The position numbers and the translations under genes are program-made. DNA of 64,000 nucleotides from UBA9715 sp045614225. GTDB lineage: Bacteria; Actinomycetota; Coriobacteriia; Coriobacteriales; Eggerthellaceae. The notes below the pieces were generated by a model. It was not told the origin of the DNA. It made no database searches and saw nothing but the letters and a program-made list of their open reading frames with translations. This document shows, piece by piece, positions 1-9,092 of the stretch. Numbering within the stretch: the stretch's first letter is position 1; each line of letters starts with the position of its first letter. The DNA lies in the NCBI GenBank assembly GCA_045614225.1, contig JAZLCO010000048.1:62001-126000 (forward strand). Direction: 5' to 3'.

Positions 1-393
1 AAGTTGTTTGGTAAAGGGAGCAAGGAGCGCATCGTTCCGTTGCATGAGTTCTGCATCGATGCACTTGCATCGTATCTCGACCTGGCACGCGATGAACTAT
101 CGTGCGGAAAAGCATCCCAGTACGTCTTTCTCTCTTCAAGAGGGAATCAGATGAGCGCTGATGCCATGCGCAAGATGTTCAAGCAAGCCGTAGGTGTTGC
201 CGGTCTCGATTCGAGCTTGTCTCCGCATGATATGCGTCATACTTTCGCAACTGACTTGCTCAATGGCGGAGCTGATCTCAGGAGCGTTCAAGAAATGCTC
301 GGTCATTCGAGCCTTTCCACAACGCAAATTTACACTCATCTATCACCAAACAGGCTCAAAACGGCTCATCTTCAGGCTCATCCACGTGCATAA
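1..393 (+). CDS. Tyrosine recombinase of the XerC/XerD type, 3' part
   Basis: The reading frame is open from the first base, so the gene starts upstream of the window; about 130 C-terminal residues are present. This is the catalytic domain of a tyrosine recombinase. Visible are the HDMRH box (HxxR), the LGHSSLSTTQIYTH stretch with the second conserved histidine, and the nucleophilic tyrosine. XerC/XerD proteins resolve chromosome dimers at dif during cell division. The stop is followed by about 115 bases before uvrA. The C-terminal domain alone does not separate XerC from XerD or from a solitary phage-type integrase, although the core-genome setting favours a Xer protein. Confidence 0.88.
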   Translation, partial: KLFGKGSKERIVPLHEFCIDALASYLDLARDELSCGKASQYVFLSSRGNQMSADAMRKMFKQAVGVAGLDSSLSPHDMRHTFATDLLNGGADLRSVQEMLGHSSLSTTQIYTHLSPNRLKTAHLQAHPRA

Positions 394-432
394 ATTCCAG
401 TCGTGTTTTTGCGATGTACTAGCGCCTTATGG

Positions 433-446
433 CGAACAAATGTTTT
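433..446. promoter_or_regulatory. LexA (SOS) box upstream of uvrA
   Basis: The sequence CGAACAAATGTTTT fits the Gram-positive/actinobacterial LexA consensus CGAACRNRYGTTYC except at the last base. It nearly matches the boxes beside lexA and before the xseAB operon in this window. It lies 63 bases before the uvrA start and about 26 bases upstream of a -10-like TAGAAT (473-478). LexA repression of uvrA is the expected arrangement. Confidence 0.6.
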
Positions 447-508
447 ATTCGCAATCATCTTAACATCTCCTGTAGAATACGGATTCGTGCAACGAATCGA
501 GGAGAACC

Positions 509-3388
509 ATGGGGCAGAACGCAATTGTCATCAAGGGTGCAAGGCAGCATAACCTCAAAAATATTGATCTGACCATTCCGCGCGATAAACTCGTCGTTAT
601 CACGGGTCTTTCGGGCTCGGGCAAGTCATCTCTTGCATTCGACACCATGTATGCAGAAGGACAGCGGCGTTACGTCGAAAGCCTTTCGAGTTATGCGCGC
701 ATGTTCCTCGGTCAGATGTCGAAACCGGATCTGGACAGCATAGACGGCCTTTCGCCTGCAGTGTCCATCGACCAGAAGACAACAAGCCGTAATCCACGAT
801 CGACGGTTGGGACGACCACCGAGATTTACGACTACCTTAGATTGCTTTTCGCGCGTATCGGCGTCCCTCATTGCCCTGAATGCGGTCGCGTCATCAAGAA
901 GCAAACGACTGACCAGGTCACAGACGAGATCCTGCGCCTTTCTCACGGCGATGATACAAGAGCGATAATCATGGCCCCCATCGTTACCGGCCGAAAAGGC
1001 GAGTTCACCAAGCTCTTTGCTGACCTGAACAAGGAAGGCTTTGCGCGCGTGCGTATCGATGGCGAGATCGTGAGACTTGACGGTTCCGAAATCACCCTCA
1101 ACAAGAAGATCAAGCATTTCATAGACGTCGTCGTTGACCGCGTCGTGCTTAAGGCGTCAGCCACCACCCGAATTGCCGAGTCTGTTGAAATGGCAACCTC
1201 CATTGCCGAAGGACGGGTGCTCGTCAAAATCTTAGGCGATGATTCTGCCGAAGTTGATGAAACGTCCCACACTTCAAGCGGCGCAACTGGCGGGCTTGGG
1301 CCAGGCGAGCATCTCTTCTCGCTTGCTCTTGCATGTCCCGAGCACGGTCACTCCATCGACGAGCTCCAGCCGCGTGATTTCTCATTCAATGCACCATACG
1401 GAGCATGTCCGGATTGTCTTGGAATCGGAAGCAGGAACGAAGTAGACCCGATGCTCGTCGTGCCTGACCAAACGCTTTCTTTAGCCGAAGGGGCGATTGC
1501 TCCGTTCAAGTCGGGCAACTATTATCCCCAGGTGCTCAGAGCGGTCCTCCACCATGTTGGAGAATCTGAAGACACTCCGTGGGAAGACCTTCCGAAGAAG
1601 GCGCAAGACGCCATTCTTTACGGCGTCAAAGGGCGTGTTCGCGTTGACTACGTCACAGTCGATGGACGAAATACGTATTGGTACATCAACTGGCACGGCG
1701 CATTGAAGGCCATCGAGGAAAAGCTTTCAGAAGCTGGTAGCGATCGCCAAAGAGAGAAGCTCGAAGCGTATTTCGCCACTACGCCTTGCCAAACATGCAA
1801 GGGCAAGCGACTGAAGCCTGAAATCCTCGCGGTCACCATCAATGGGAAATCAATCCACGATGTCTGCGAGATGAGCGCAGTCGACTCGCTCTCTTACTTC
1901 GAGTCGCTCGTGCTCGAGGGTTCCGATCTGCAGATTGCCGGCCCCATCGTGAAAGAAATTGTCGCACGTCTTAGGTTCCTGGTTAATGTAGGACTTGATT
2001 ACCTCACCCTCGAGCGCGCAACAGCCACATTGTCAGGCGGAGAAGCTCAACGCATTAGGCTTGCCACTCAGATCGGTGCAGGTCTCATGGGCGTGCTCTA
2101 CATCCTTGATGAACCGTCAATCGGCCTTCATCAGCGCGACAACGAGCGGCTCATCGAAACACTTCAATCACTACGTGATTTAGGCAACACGGTTGTTGTT
2201 GTCGAGCACGATGAAGATACGATCAGATCCGCTGACTATGTAGTTGACATGGGGCCAGGGGCAGGGGAGAACGGCGGATACGTCGTTGCCGCTGGAACGC
2301 CGGGAAAAATTGCGAAGACAAAAGGCTCAATTACAGGTGACTATCTCTCAGGACGTCGTGTCATAGAGATTCCCCAATCTCGCAGAAATCCCGAACGTGG
2401 AAGCATCAAGCTCATTGGAGCAAGCGAGAACAATCTAAAAGATATCGACATAGAAGTTGAACTCGGTACATTCACTGTTGTAACAGGCGTATCAGGATCG
2501 GGCAAATCATCACTAGTAACTGACACGCTTGCCCCATTGCTGGCCAACCGTGTCAACCATGCTCGTAGACGCTCTGGATCCTTCCGGAAAATCGAAGGCA
2601 CAGAACAGCTCGATAAGACCATCAATATCGATCAGAGTCCTATCGGCCGAACTCCACGTTCAAATCCTGCCACCTACATCGGACTTTGGGATGACATCAG
2701 AGCTCTATTTGCTTCGACGAGCGAATCCAAGGCGCGCGGTTATTCACCTGGCAGATTCTCGTTCAACGTGAAAGGTGGCCGATGCGAAGCTTGCAAGGGC
2801 GATGGCCAAATCAAGATCGAGATGCATTTCCTGCCAGATGTTTATGTCCCTTGCGAGGTCTGCGGAGGCCGCAGATACAATCGCGAGACGCTCCAAGTGA
2901 CGTACCGCTCGAAGTCAATCGCCGATGTTCTTGACATGACGGTTGAAGAGGCTCTTGAGTTCTTTGCGAACATCCCCGGCATCAAGCGAAAGCTCCAGAC
3001 GCTACATGACGTGGGGTTGGGCTATATCAGACTCGGACAACCTGCTACAACGCTCTCTGGTGGCGAGGCGCAACGCGTCAAGCTTTCAAGTGAGCTTCAA
3101 AAGAAGCAAACGGGAAAGACGTTCTACATTCTCGACGAACCGACGACCGGCTTGCATTTCGAGGACGTGAAGCAGCTTCTCGCCGTTTTGCAACGCCTCG
3201 TTGATGCCGGCAACACCGTCCTCGTCATTGAGCACAATCTCGACGTAATCAAGTCTGCCGACCGGATAATTGACCTTGGACCTGACGGTGGTGATAGAGG
3301 CGGGCGCATTGTGGCAACGGGAACTCCAGAGGAGGTTGCGCGTATCCCGGAGAGCTACACTGGTCAGTTCTTGAGCCGCATGCTCTAG
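509..3388 (+). CDS. uvrA: UvrABC excinuclease subunit A
   Basis: UvrA is the damage-recognising ABC ATPase of nucleotide excision repair; a dimer loads UvrB on DNA. The 959 residues are full length. Two ABC cassettes are visible: Walker A GLSGSGKSS near residue 33 and GVSGSGKSS near 663, signatures LSGGEAQR near 508 and 848. The cysteine pairs CPEC (near 121), CPDC, CQTCKGK and CEACKGDG...CEVCGG (near 759) include the zinc-binding insertions of the family. The ATG follows GAGGAG at 499-504. The gene lies upstream of uvrC with one small gene between, and carries an SOS box in its promoter region. uvrB is not in this window. Confidence 0.98.
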   Translation: MGQNAIVIKGARQHNLKNIDLTIPRDKLVVITGLSGSGKSSLAFDTMYAEGQRRYVESLSSYARMFLGQMSKPDLDSIDGLSPAVSIDQKTTSRNPRSTVGTTTEIYDYLRLLFARIGVPHCPECGRVIKKQTTDQVTDEILRLSHGDDTRAIIMAPIVTGRKGEFTKLFADLNKEGFARVRIDGEIVRLDGSEITLNKKIKHFIDVVVDRVVLKASATTRIAESVEMATSIAEGRVLVKILGDDSAEVDETSHTSSGATGGLGPGEHLFSLALACPEHGHSIDELQPRDFSFNAPYGACPDCLGIGSRNEVDPMLVVPDQTLSLAEGAIAPFKSGNYYPQVLRAVLHHVGESEDTPWEDLPKKAQDAILYGVKGRVRVDYVTVDGRNTYWYINWHGALKAIEEKLSEAGSDRQREKLEAYFATTPCQTCKGKRLKPEILAVTINGKSIHDVCEMSAVDSLSYFESLVLEGSDLQIAGPIVKEIVARLRFLVNVGLDYLTLERATATLSGGEAQRIRLATQIGAGLMGVLYILDEPSIGLHQRDNERLIETLQSLRDLGNTVVVVEHDEDTIRSADYVVDMGPGAGENGGYVVAAGTPGKIAKTKGSITGDYLSGRRVIEIPQSRRNPERGSIKLIGASENNLKDIDIEVELGTFTVVTGVSGSGKSSLVTDTLAPLLANRVNHARRRSGSFRKIEGTEQLDKTINIDQSPIGRTPRSNPATYIGLWDDIRALFASTSESKARGYSPGRFSFNVKGGRCEACKGDGQIKIEMHFLPDVYVPCEVCGGRRYNRETLQVTYRSKSIADVLDMTVEEALEFFANIPGIKRKLQTLHDVGLGYIRLGQPATTLSGGEAQRVKLSSELQKKQTGKTFYILDEPTTGLHFEDVKQLLAVLQRLVDAGNTVLVIEHNLDVIKSADRIIDLGPDGGDRGGRIVATGTPEEVARIPESYTGQFLSRML

Positions 3389-3397
3389 TCGATATCG

Positions 3398-3403
3398 TAT
3401 AAT
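3398..3403 (+). promoter_or_regulatory. -10 element giving a probably leaderless transcript
   Basis: A perfect TATAAT lies only 8 bases before the ATG at 3412, and no Shine-Dalgarno sequence lies between. If used, transcription would begin at or next to the start codon. No good -35 is seen at normal spacing, so this is tentative. The same geometry (8 bases from -10 to ATG) recurs at dinB. Confidence 0.4.
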
Positions 3404-3411
3404 TCTGCAGC

Positions 3412-4116
3412 ATGGGTAAGAGGACTCGTGAAATAGTCGCTCTCGTAATGCTGGCATTGCTCGGGCTTATCGTACTCGCTGCAATGGTCTGGTATATATT
3501 CATCGGCCACAATTGGAACATCGCTGCATCTAACATCGACGAATCGATTGGTCAGATGGACGGATACACGGTGATACTTTACGAAGGTCAGACCCTTCCG
3601 AGCACAGAACGCAACCGCATTTCAAGCAACCAACCTTTGCTTGATGACGAAAACCGCGGCATGCAGAAACCAGATGAAGAACCCGAGCAAAACGAGCCTG
3701 TTTCAATGCATGAAGCCGCATCGTATTACCGCCAAATGGGCGCAACGGTATTCATGCTGAAACCCCAAGCTCCCTATGCTTACGACCCTCCGATTGTGCT
3801 CAACAAGAATGGTTTCTTCATTGGAATCTATTACGCTGACGGATCAACTCCGCGACTTGAAGCGCAATTGCGAACAGCCGACCTCAAGATGCGCGGCGTT
3901 GATTTCGTCGTTCTTCTCGTCAACGATGCTCGTATGCTTACAAACACCTTGTCTTCGGTTGATATCATCATCTGCACATCGGATGAAGAGCTCTCTTCAC
4001 ATGGTGAATACCATGATGGAACGTTCTGCGTTGATTCTCCGATCATTGGGCAAGTTCAGACGATTATCATCTCACCGAGCAATGTCCTAACCTCCAAGAC
4101 CATCACATGGCTCTAG
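3412..4116 (+). CDS. Membrane-anchored, degenerate calcineurin-like metallophosphatase-fold protein
   Basis: The 234-residue protein begins with a basic stretch and one membrane segment (about residues 9-30), so the rest should be extracytoplasmic. From about residue 120 the pattern (PYAYDPPIVLNKNGFFIGI, then RGVDFVVLLVND, VDIIICTSDEE, and a closing SPIIGQVQTIIIS) follows the second half of 5'-nucleotidase/YfkN-type metallophosphoesterases. In those enzymes the equivalent positions read VVLSH-G and GGHSH; here the metal-binding histidines are absent. I infer a non-catalytic relative, possibly a binding protein. It sits between uvrA and uvrC, and its stop overlaps the uvrC leader. A function in repair is not implied by sequence. 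An unrelated fold remains possible. Confidence 0.6.
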   Translation: MGKRTREIVALVMLALLGLIVLAAMVWYIFIGHNWNIAASNIDESIGQMDGYTVILYEGQTLPSTERNRISSNQPLLDDENRGMQKPDEEPEQNEPVSMHEAASYYRQMGATVFMLKPQAPYAYDPPIVLNKNGFFIGIYYADGSTPRLEAQLRTADLKMRGVDFVVLLVNDARMLTNTLSSVDIIICTSDEELSSHGEYHDGTFCVDSPIIGQVQTIIISPSNVLTSKTITWL

Positions 4117-4124
4117 GAGGTCAT

Positions 4125-6080
4125 ATGAACGGTAATGAATCGACAGTAGTCGAAAGCCAAGAACAAAAGATCAAAAGAATAAAACGAGAGCTCGAAAGCG
4201 TTCCTGCTTCACCTGGCGTGTATCTCTGGAAAGATGCCGAGGGAACTGTCATATATGTCGGAAAGGCGAAACAGCTCCGCGCCCGCATGCGTCAATACGT
4301 GAACTTTCAAGACGATCGTGCGAAAATTCCCCTGCTCGTCGAAGCGATTGATTCATTCGAGTACATCGTCGTCGAAAACGAACATGAGTCGCTCGTGCTC
4401 GAGAAGAATCTCATCAACCAGTTCGCACCGTATTTCAATGCAGATTTCAAAGATGATAAGTCGTACCCGTTTATCGCCTTGACATGTGATGACGTGTTTC
4501 CGTCAATCAAATACACGCGTGAGAAGCACAAATCTGGCACCCGGTATTTCGGTCCTTACACCGACAGTCGCGCTGCGAGAATGATGGTAGATGCTGTTCG
4601 ACGCGTCGTTCCAATATGCTCTTCATCGTGCGCTGAATGGCGTCGGCTCGCAAGAAAAATGAAGAACGGGGACATCGATGCATTCCTTTCAGAGAATGGA
4701 ACGCTAAGACCATGCTTTGATGCACATGTCGGTCTTGGGCCAGGCGTATGTTGCGGCTCCATAACGCCCGAACAGTACGCAGAGAATGTAAAACGAGTTG
4801 CACGTTTCCTCGACGGTCATCATGACGAGTTCGTGCGCGACATGACTGAGGACATGCTGATTGCTGCCGAGGAGCTTGATTTCGAACGCGCCGCTCGTAT
4901 AAAGGAACGAATCGACGCTGTGAATGCGCTTTCGGACAAGCAACATGCCGTTTCGTCTCGTAACCTGAACGCAGACATCATCGGTTTTTACCGGGAAGAA
5001 ACGATTGCAGGCGTGCACGTTTTCATGATTCGCGAAGGGCGTATCATGAATTCCAACGAGTTCATCCTGAACAAAGGGCACGACGTGCCTGATGATGACC
5101 TGCTCCATGCATTCCTCTTGCGTTACTACGACACCACAACGTCGATACCTCGTGAAATCGTTGTCAGGACATCTCCTGAGGACCAAGAAGCCATGTCGGC
5201 TTGGCTTACCGAAAAGCTTGCGAACCAGCATGGAGCAAAAGTGCGCTTTACCGCACCACTCAAAGGCGAGAAAGCCGAGCTCGTCGAGATGGCTGAAAGC
5301 AACGCGCGCCATACCTTGCTTAGATACAAGGTAAAGACGAACTATGAGGACAAACGCGTCAACGAGGCCTTGCTGCAGTTGGAAAGCGCACTCGCTCTTC
5401 CAGGGCCACCGCATCGCATCGAATGCTTCGATATCTCGACAATACATGGCAGTTACACGGTTGCCTCAATGGTTGTGTTCACAAACGGCAAGCCCGATAA
5501 GAACCAATACCGTCGTTTTAAGATCAAGACACCTCTTGAAGAAGCGAACGACTTCTTAAGCATGCAAGAGGTCTTAGGACGTCGCTATTCGGATGAGCGG
5601 ATGGCCGATGGGCGCTTTGGAAGCAAGCCGGATCTCATCATCCTTGACGGCGGTAAGCCGCAGTTGAGCGCTGCACTTGAGATGTTCGAAAAACTTGGGC
5701 GCAACGACATATCGCTATGCGGCCTTGCGAAACGAGACGAAGAGCTTTTCGTGCCCTGGCAGGACAGCGGACCGGTCGTTCTTCCAAGTGGTTCTGCCTC
5801 GCTTTACCTTGTGAAGCAAGTACGCGACGAAGCACACCGATTCGCAATTACCTTCCACAGGGAGCTGAGAGGGAAGGGGATGACTGCAAGCATACTTGAC
5901 GATGTCGCCGGTATGGGGCCCATACGGAAGAAGGCGCTCCTCAAGCATTTCAAGTCGTTCAGAAACCTCAAAGCTGCTTCTCTCGAAGAAATCAAGGACG
6001 CGCACGTGCTCCCCGAGGAAGTCGCCGATGAGGTTTACCTCGTATTGCAGCAGTATAATGAGGCTGCACGGACCAGTTAG
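4125..6080 (+). CDS. uvrC: UvrABC excinuclease subunit C
   Basis: UvrC makes the dual incisions 3' and 5' of a lesion on the UvrB-DNA complex. In order: N-terminal GIY-YIG nuclease (GVYLWKDAEGTVIYVGKAK), a cysteine-rich middle, the UVR domain that binds UvrB (ELDFERAARIKERIDAV), the RNase H-like 5' nuclease (ECFDISTIHG...DLIILDGGKPQ), and a C-terminal helix-hairpin-helix pair. An in-frame ATG exists at 4107, but the strong AGGAGG at 4115-4120 places the start at 4125 (651 residues). Transcription with the upstream membrane protein is likely. rapZ begins 14 bases after the stop. Confidence 0.97.
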   Translation: MNGNESTVVESQEQKIKRIKRELESVPASPGVYLWKDAEGTVIYVGKAKQLRARMRQYVNFQDDRAKIPLLVEAIDSFEYIVVENEHESLVLEKNLINQFAPYFNADFKDDKSYPFIALTCDDVFPSIKYTREKHKSGTRYFGPYTDSRAARMMVDAVRRVVPICSSSCAEWRRLARKMKNGDIDAFLSENGTLRPCFDAHVGLGPGVCCGSITPEQYAENVKRVARFLDGHHDEFVRDMTEDMLIAAEELDFERAARIKERIDAVNALSDKQHAVSSRNLNADIIGFYREETIAGVHVFMIREGRIMNSNEFILNKGHDVPDDDLLHAFLLRYYDTTTSIPREIVVRTSPEDQEAMSAWLTEKLANQHGAKVRFTAPLKGEKAELVEMAESNARHTLLRYKVKTNYEDKRVNEALLQLESALALPGPPHRIECFDISTIHGSYTVASMVVFTNGKPDKNQYRRFKIKTPLEEANDFLSMQEVLGRRYSDERMADGRFGSKPDLIILDGGKPQLSAALEMFEKLGRNDISLCGLAKRDEELFVPWQDSGPVVLPSGSASLYLVKQVRDEAHRFAITFHRELRGKGMTASILDDVAGMGPIRKKALLKHFKSFRNLKAASLEEIKDAHVLPEEVADEVYLVLQQYNEAARTS

Positions 6081-6093
6081 AAGGAGGTCAAAT

Positions 6094-6999
6094 ATGGCTG
6101 AACTGTCAAACATGCCCGAACTTGTGATCGTCAGCGGCATGAGTGGTGCCGGCCGAACGGAAGCAATGCATGTTTTCGAAGACCTCGGTTACTACTGTGT
6201 CGACAATTTGCCACCAAGTCTCATCGATGACCTCGTCTTGATGACTGATCTTCCAAACCTTGGTGGCGACCGTAAGAAGATCGCCATCGTCTGCGATGCG
6301 CGAACTCATGAGTTCTTCTCTACCATGAAAAGCACCCTCGACAACCTCGAGAAGCAGGGCATTGGACATAGCATCCTTTTCCTCGATGCAGATAACGACC
6401 GTCTCATTGCCCGCTACAAGTCGAGCAGACGCCGCCATCCGCTGTGCTCGGATGGTGCGACCATTTCGTCTGGCATAGAACGCGAGCGGGCGCTCATGCG
6501 GGAAATCCGTGCACATGCTGATTTTGTCATCGATACGACGAGCCTTTTACCTGCAGAGTTGCGTGAGAAGATCAAAGATCTTTATGCCCATGGAGACGAA
6601 CGCGAAGGTCTGGCCGTATCGGTGTATTCCTTCGGGTTCAAACACGGCAACCCCGCAGATGCCGATCTGGTCATCGACGTGAGGTTCTTGCCGAATCCTT
6701 ACTACGACCCCGAAATGCGCACCATGACCGGTCTTGATGACAAGGTTCGCGATTACGTTCTCTACAACAGCGATACCGAGACGTTCATCAAGCGCTGGGA
6801 AGCGCTGCTCGATTGCGTGATGCCAGGCTATGTTTCCGAAGGCAAGCAGCAGCTGTCCATTGCGGTTGGCTGCACTGGAGGTCAGCATCGAAGTGTCGCC
6901 CTCGCAGAGGTCACCGGAGATTATCTGCGTAGATGCGGCTATCGCGTGAGTGTGGCGCATCGCGACCTCGCACTTGCCGTGCGCCCTGAAGACAAGTAG
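6094..6999 (+). CDS. rapZ: RNase adapter / nucleotide-binding protein RapZ
   Basis: RapZ (YvcJ) is a P-loop protein. In enterobacteria it controls glmS through small RNAs; in Gram-positives it neighbours yvcK and whiA as here. The 301 residues contain the P-loop GMSGAGRT, the EDLGYYCVDNLP signature, and the C-terminal GCTGGQHRSV motif. The P-loop ends GAGRT rather than GSGKS; an arginine at this place is usual in actinobacterial RapZ, so I read it as lineage-specific. Start: GAAGGAGG at 6080-6087 precedes the ATG at 6094; the longer upstream reading frame overlaps uvrC and is not credible. Confidence 0.95.
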   Translation: MAELSNMPELVIVSGMSGAGRTEAMHVFEDLGYYCVDNLPPSLIDDLVLMTDLPNLGGDRKKIAIVCDARTHEFFSTMKSTLDNLEKQGIGHSILFLDADNDRLIARYKSSRRRHPLCSDGATISSGIERERALMREIRAHADFVIDTTSLLPAELREKIKDLYAHGDEREGLAVSVYSFGFKHGNPADADLVIDVRFLPNPYYDPEMRTMTGLDDKVRDYVLYNSDTETFIKRWEALLDCVMPGYVSEGKQQLSIAVGCTGGQHRSVALAEVTGDYLRRCGYRVSVAHRDLALAVRPEDK

Positions 7000-7026
7000 C
7001 CAAACGGCGTTTTGAAAGGTTCATCT

Positions 7027-8058
7027 ATGAGCAACCTCGTTGCAAAGCCGTTCAGCCACGACCCGTCAGACACTGCGGCGTTTGAAGCACTCTCTGCCGC
7101 TCCGTCGCAAGAACGGGTTGATCATGAAGTCAAAGCTGTCGTCATCGGTGGTGGTACTGGCGCACCCGTGTCTATCCGCACGTTGCTTTCGATGGGGGCG
7201 CAAACATCGGCGGTTGTCGCCATGGCAGACGATGGGGGATCGACTGGCATCTTGAGAGACAAGGCTGGTGCCACGGCTCCTGGAGACATCAGAAAATGCA
7301 TAACGGCCATGGCGGGAAAGACGGACGATCCACTTACAAAGGCGTTCAAGGTGCGGTTCGGTTTCGCAAACAACCACACCCTTGGCAATCTAATGCTTTC
7401 CGCTCTCGAAGTAACGAGCGGCAGCTTCCCTGAAGCCATCGCTATCTGCGAAGAGCTGCTCGATGCTCGTGGAAAGGTGTACCCCTCGACACTCGACCGT
7501 GTCACTCTCGTAGCGAAGACGAGCGACGGTCGAACGCTCGAGGGCCAAGCTGTGGCTTGCCATTCGCGTAACGCTTTGAAGAAAGTTGCGCTTGAATCGG
7601 ATTCGAAAATCCTCGCCTACGAACCTGCATGCGAGGCTATTCGCAACGCTGACCTTATCGTTTTAGGGCCTGGTTCTTTGTTTACCTCGATCATTCCGAA
7701 CCTAATCGTTCCAGGCATCATCGATGCAATTCGTGCGTCGAAGGGCGCAACTGTTTTCGTATGCTCACTTGCTGATATGCAGGGTGAAACGCGCGGCCTC
7801 ACGCCGCTTCAACATTATGAAGCGCTGTGTGCCCACGGTATGCGCGGCCTTGTCGACTACATGCTTGCACAATCCACATTGCCAGAGGAAGAAAATGACG
7901 GTCGCTTCAAGCGGCTTCTCGTCATCGACGATGATGAAACAGCCGTTATAGAGAAACATGGTACGCGAGTGCTTAAGCGTGACCTCGTCGACCGCGAGCA
8001 GCCCACATGGCACGATCCCGTCAAATTGCGCAAGGTATTTGCGGAGGTGCTCAAGTAA
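7027..8058 (+). CDS. yvcK: Gluconeogenesis factor YvcK/CofD-like protein
   Basis: This belongs to the YvcK (UPF0052, CofD-like) family, which binds UDP-GlcNAc and is needed for growth on gluconeogenic carbon sources and for cell-wall homeostasis. The 343 residues carry GGGTGAPV, DDGGSTGILR, PGDIRKC, NNHTLGNLML and LGPGSLFTSIIPNL, all family hallmarks. A TTG at 7012 is in frame, but GAAAGG at 7014-7019 points to the ATG at 7027. The stop overlaps the whiA start by one base (TAATG), so the two are translationally coupled. Confidence 0.95.
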   Translation: MSNLVAKPFSHDPSDTAAFEALSAAPSQERVDHEVKAVVIGGGTGAPVSIRTLLSMGAQTSAVVAMADDGGSTGILRDKAGATAPGDIRKCITAMAGKTDDPLTKAFKVRFGFANNHTLGNLMLSALEVTSGSFPEAIAICEELLDARGKVYPSTLDRVTLVAKTSDGRTLEGQAVACHSRNALKKVALESDSKILAYEPACEAIRNADLIVLGPGSLFTSIIPNLIVPGIIDAIRASKGATVFVCSLADMQGETRGLTPLQHYEALCAHGMRGLVDYMLAQSTLPEEENDGRFKRLLVIDDDETAVIEKHGTRVLKRDLVDREQPTWHDPVKLRKVFAEVLK

Positions 8059-8987
8059 TGTCGTTCAGCTCCGACGTCAAAGAGGAGCTCACGCGTGTCG
8101 AGCCCGGATGCTCGCATTGCGAGCGCGCGCTGCTTGCTGCAATCATACGCATCGAGGGAACGCTGTTCTTCAGCGGTAAAGACCGCTACCGGCTTGAGGT
8201 TGTGACCGATGCGCCGTATGTTGCCCGTTTGACGTGGAGGCTGCTTCACGAGACGTATAACCTGAAGACTGAGCTGACGACGCGGAGAAGCGTGCTTCAC
8301 AAGACACCGAACTACCTTATCGGCGTTCCTGCCCAGGCAAAGCTTCCCGAAGCTTTGCACGACATGGGCGTGCTCGGCGATAACGGGCTCGAGTTCGGTG
8401 TCGCTGACAAGCTGATCTCAAAGCAGTGCTGTGCAGCTTCGTATCTCCGCGGAGCCTTTCTCGGAAGTGGTTTCGTGTCAGACCCCCGTGGCGATTTCCA
8501 TTTCGAGATAACGGTCGAATCGAAGGAAATGGCTGAAGATGTTGTAGCCATCATGGCTGATAGGGGAATCAAGGCTCGAATCATGCAGCGTCGCAGCTCA
8601 TTTGTCGTGTATCTCAAAAGCGGCGAGTCTATTCTGGAGTTCCTCGCTGTAACCGGCGCGCATCAAAGCGCGCTAATAATGGAGAACGCGCGAGTCGTGA
8701 AAAGCGTTCGCAACGACGTCAACCGTCAAACCAACGCCGAGATTGCAAATCAAGTCAAAGCGGCAAACGCATCGGTCGATCAGATCTACGCGATGAGGTC
8801 GGTACTTGAGGCATATGGCCTCGAAAAACTCCCTCCTGCACTGCAGGAAATCATACGACTTCGAGTCTCATATCCCGACGCTACCTTGAAAGAACTTGGA
8901 GAACGAGCTAATCCACCGCTCTCAAAGTCTGCCGTCTATCATCGTATGAGACGTATCGAGCAGATGGCTCGAGAGCTTCAGTCGTAG
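8058..8987 (+). CDS. whiA: Sporulation/cell-division regulator WhiA
   Basis: WhiA combines a degenerate LAGLIDADG homing-endonuclease fold with a C-terminal helix-turn-helix. In Streptomyces it activates sporulation septation genes; in non-sporulators it affects division and chromosome segregation. The protein starts MSFSSDVKEELTR, has the CCAASYLRGAFLGSG core near residue 130, and ends with a helix-turn-helix (LKELGERANPPLSKSAVYHRMRR split over the last 40 residues). Length 309 is normal. The start at 8058 is set by GGAGGTG at 8043-8049 and the overlap with yvcK. Third member of the rapZ-yvcK-whiA operon. Confidence 0.96.
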   Translation: MSFSSDVKEELTRVEPGCSHCERALLAAIIRIEGTLFFSGKDRYRLEVVTDAPYVARLTWRLLHETYNLKTELTTRRSVLHKTPNYLIGVPAQAKLPEALHDMGVLGDNGLEFGVADKLISKQCCAASYLRGAFLGSGFVSDPRGDFHFEITVESKEMAEDVVAIMADRGIKARIMQRRSSFVVYLKSGESILEFLAVTGAHQSALIMENARVVKSVRNDVNRQTNAEIANQVKAANASVDQIYAMRSVLEAYGLEKLPPALQEIIRLRVSYPDATLKELGERANPPLSKSAVYHRMRRIEQMARELQS

Positions 8988-9092
8988 AATCACTTCTTCC
9001 ATCAATTCGCTTGCGCCTGCGCGATAGTGCACCAGTCGGGGTACAATGTACAAGTCCCTTTGTTACAAGGAAATAATCTAAGGGGAAATACT

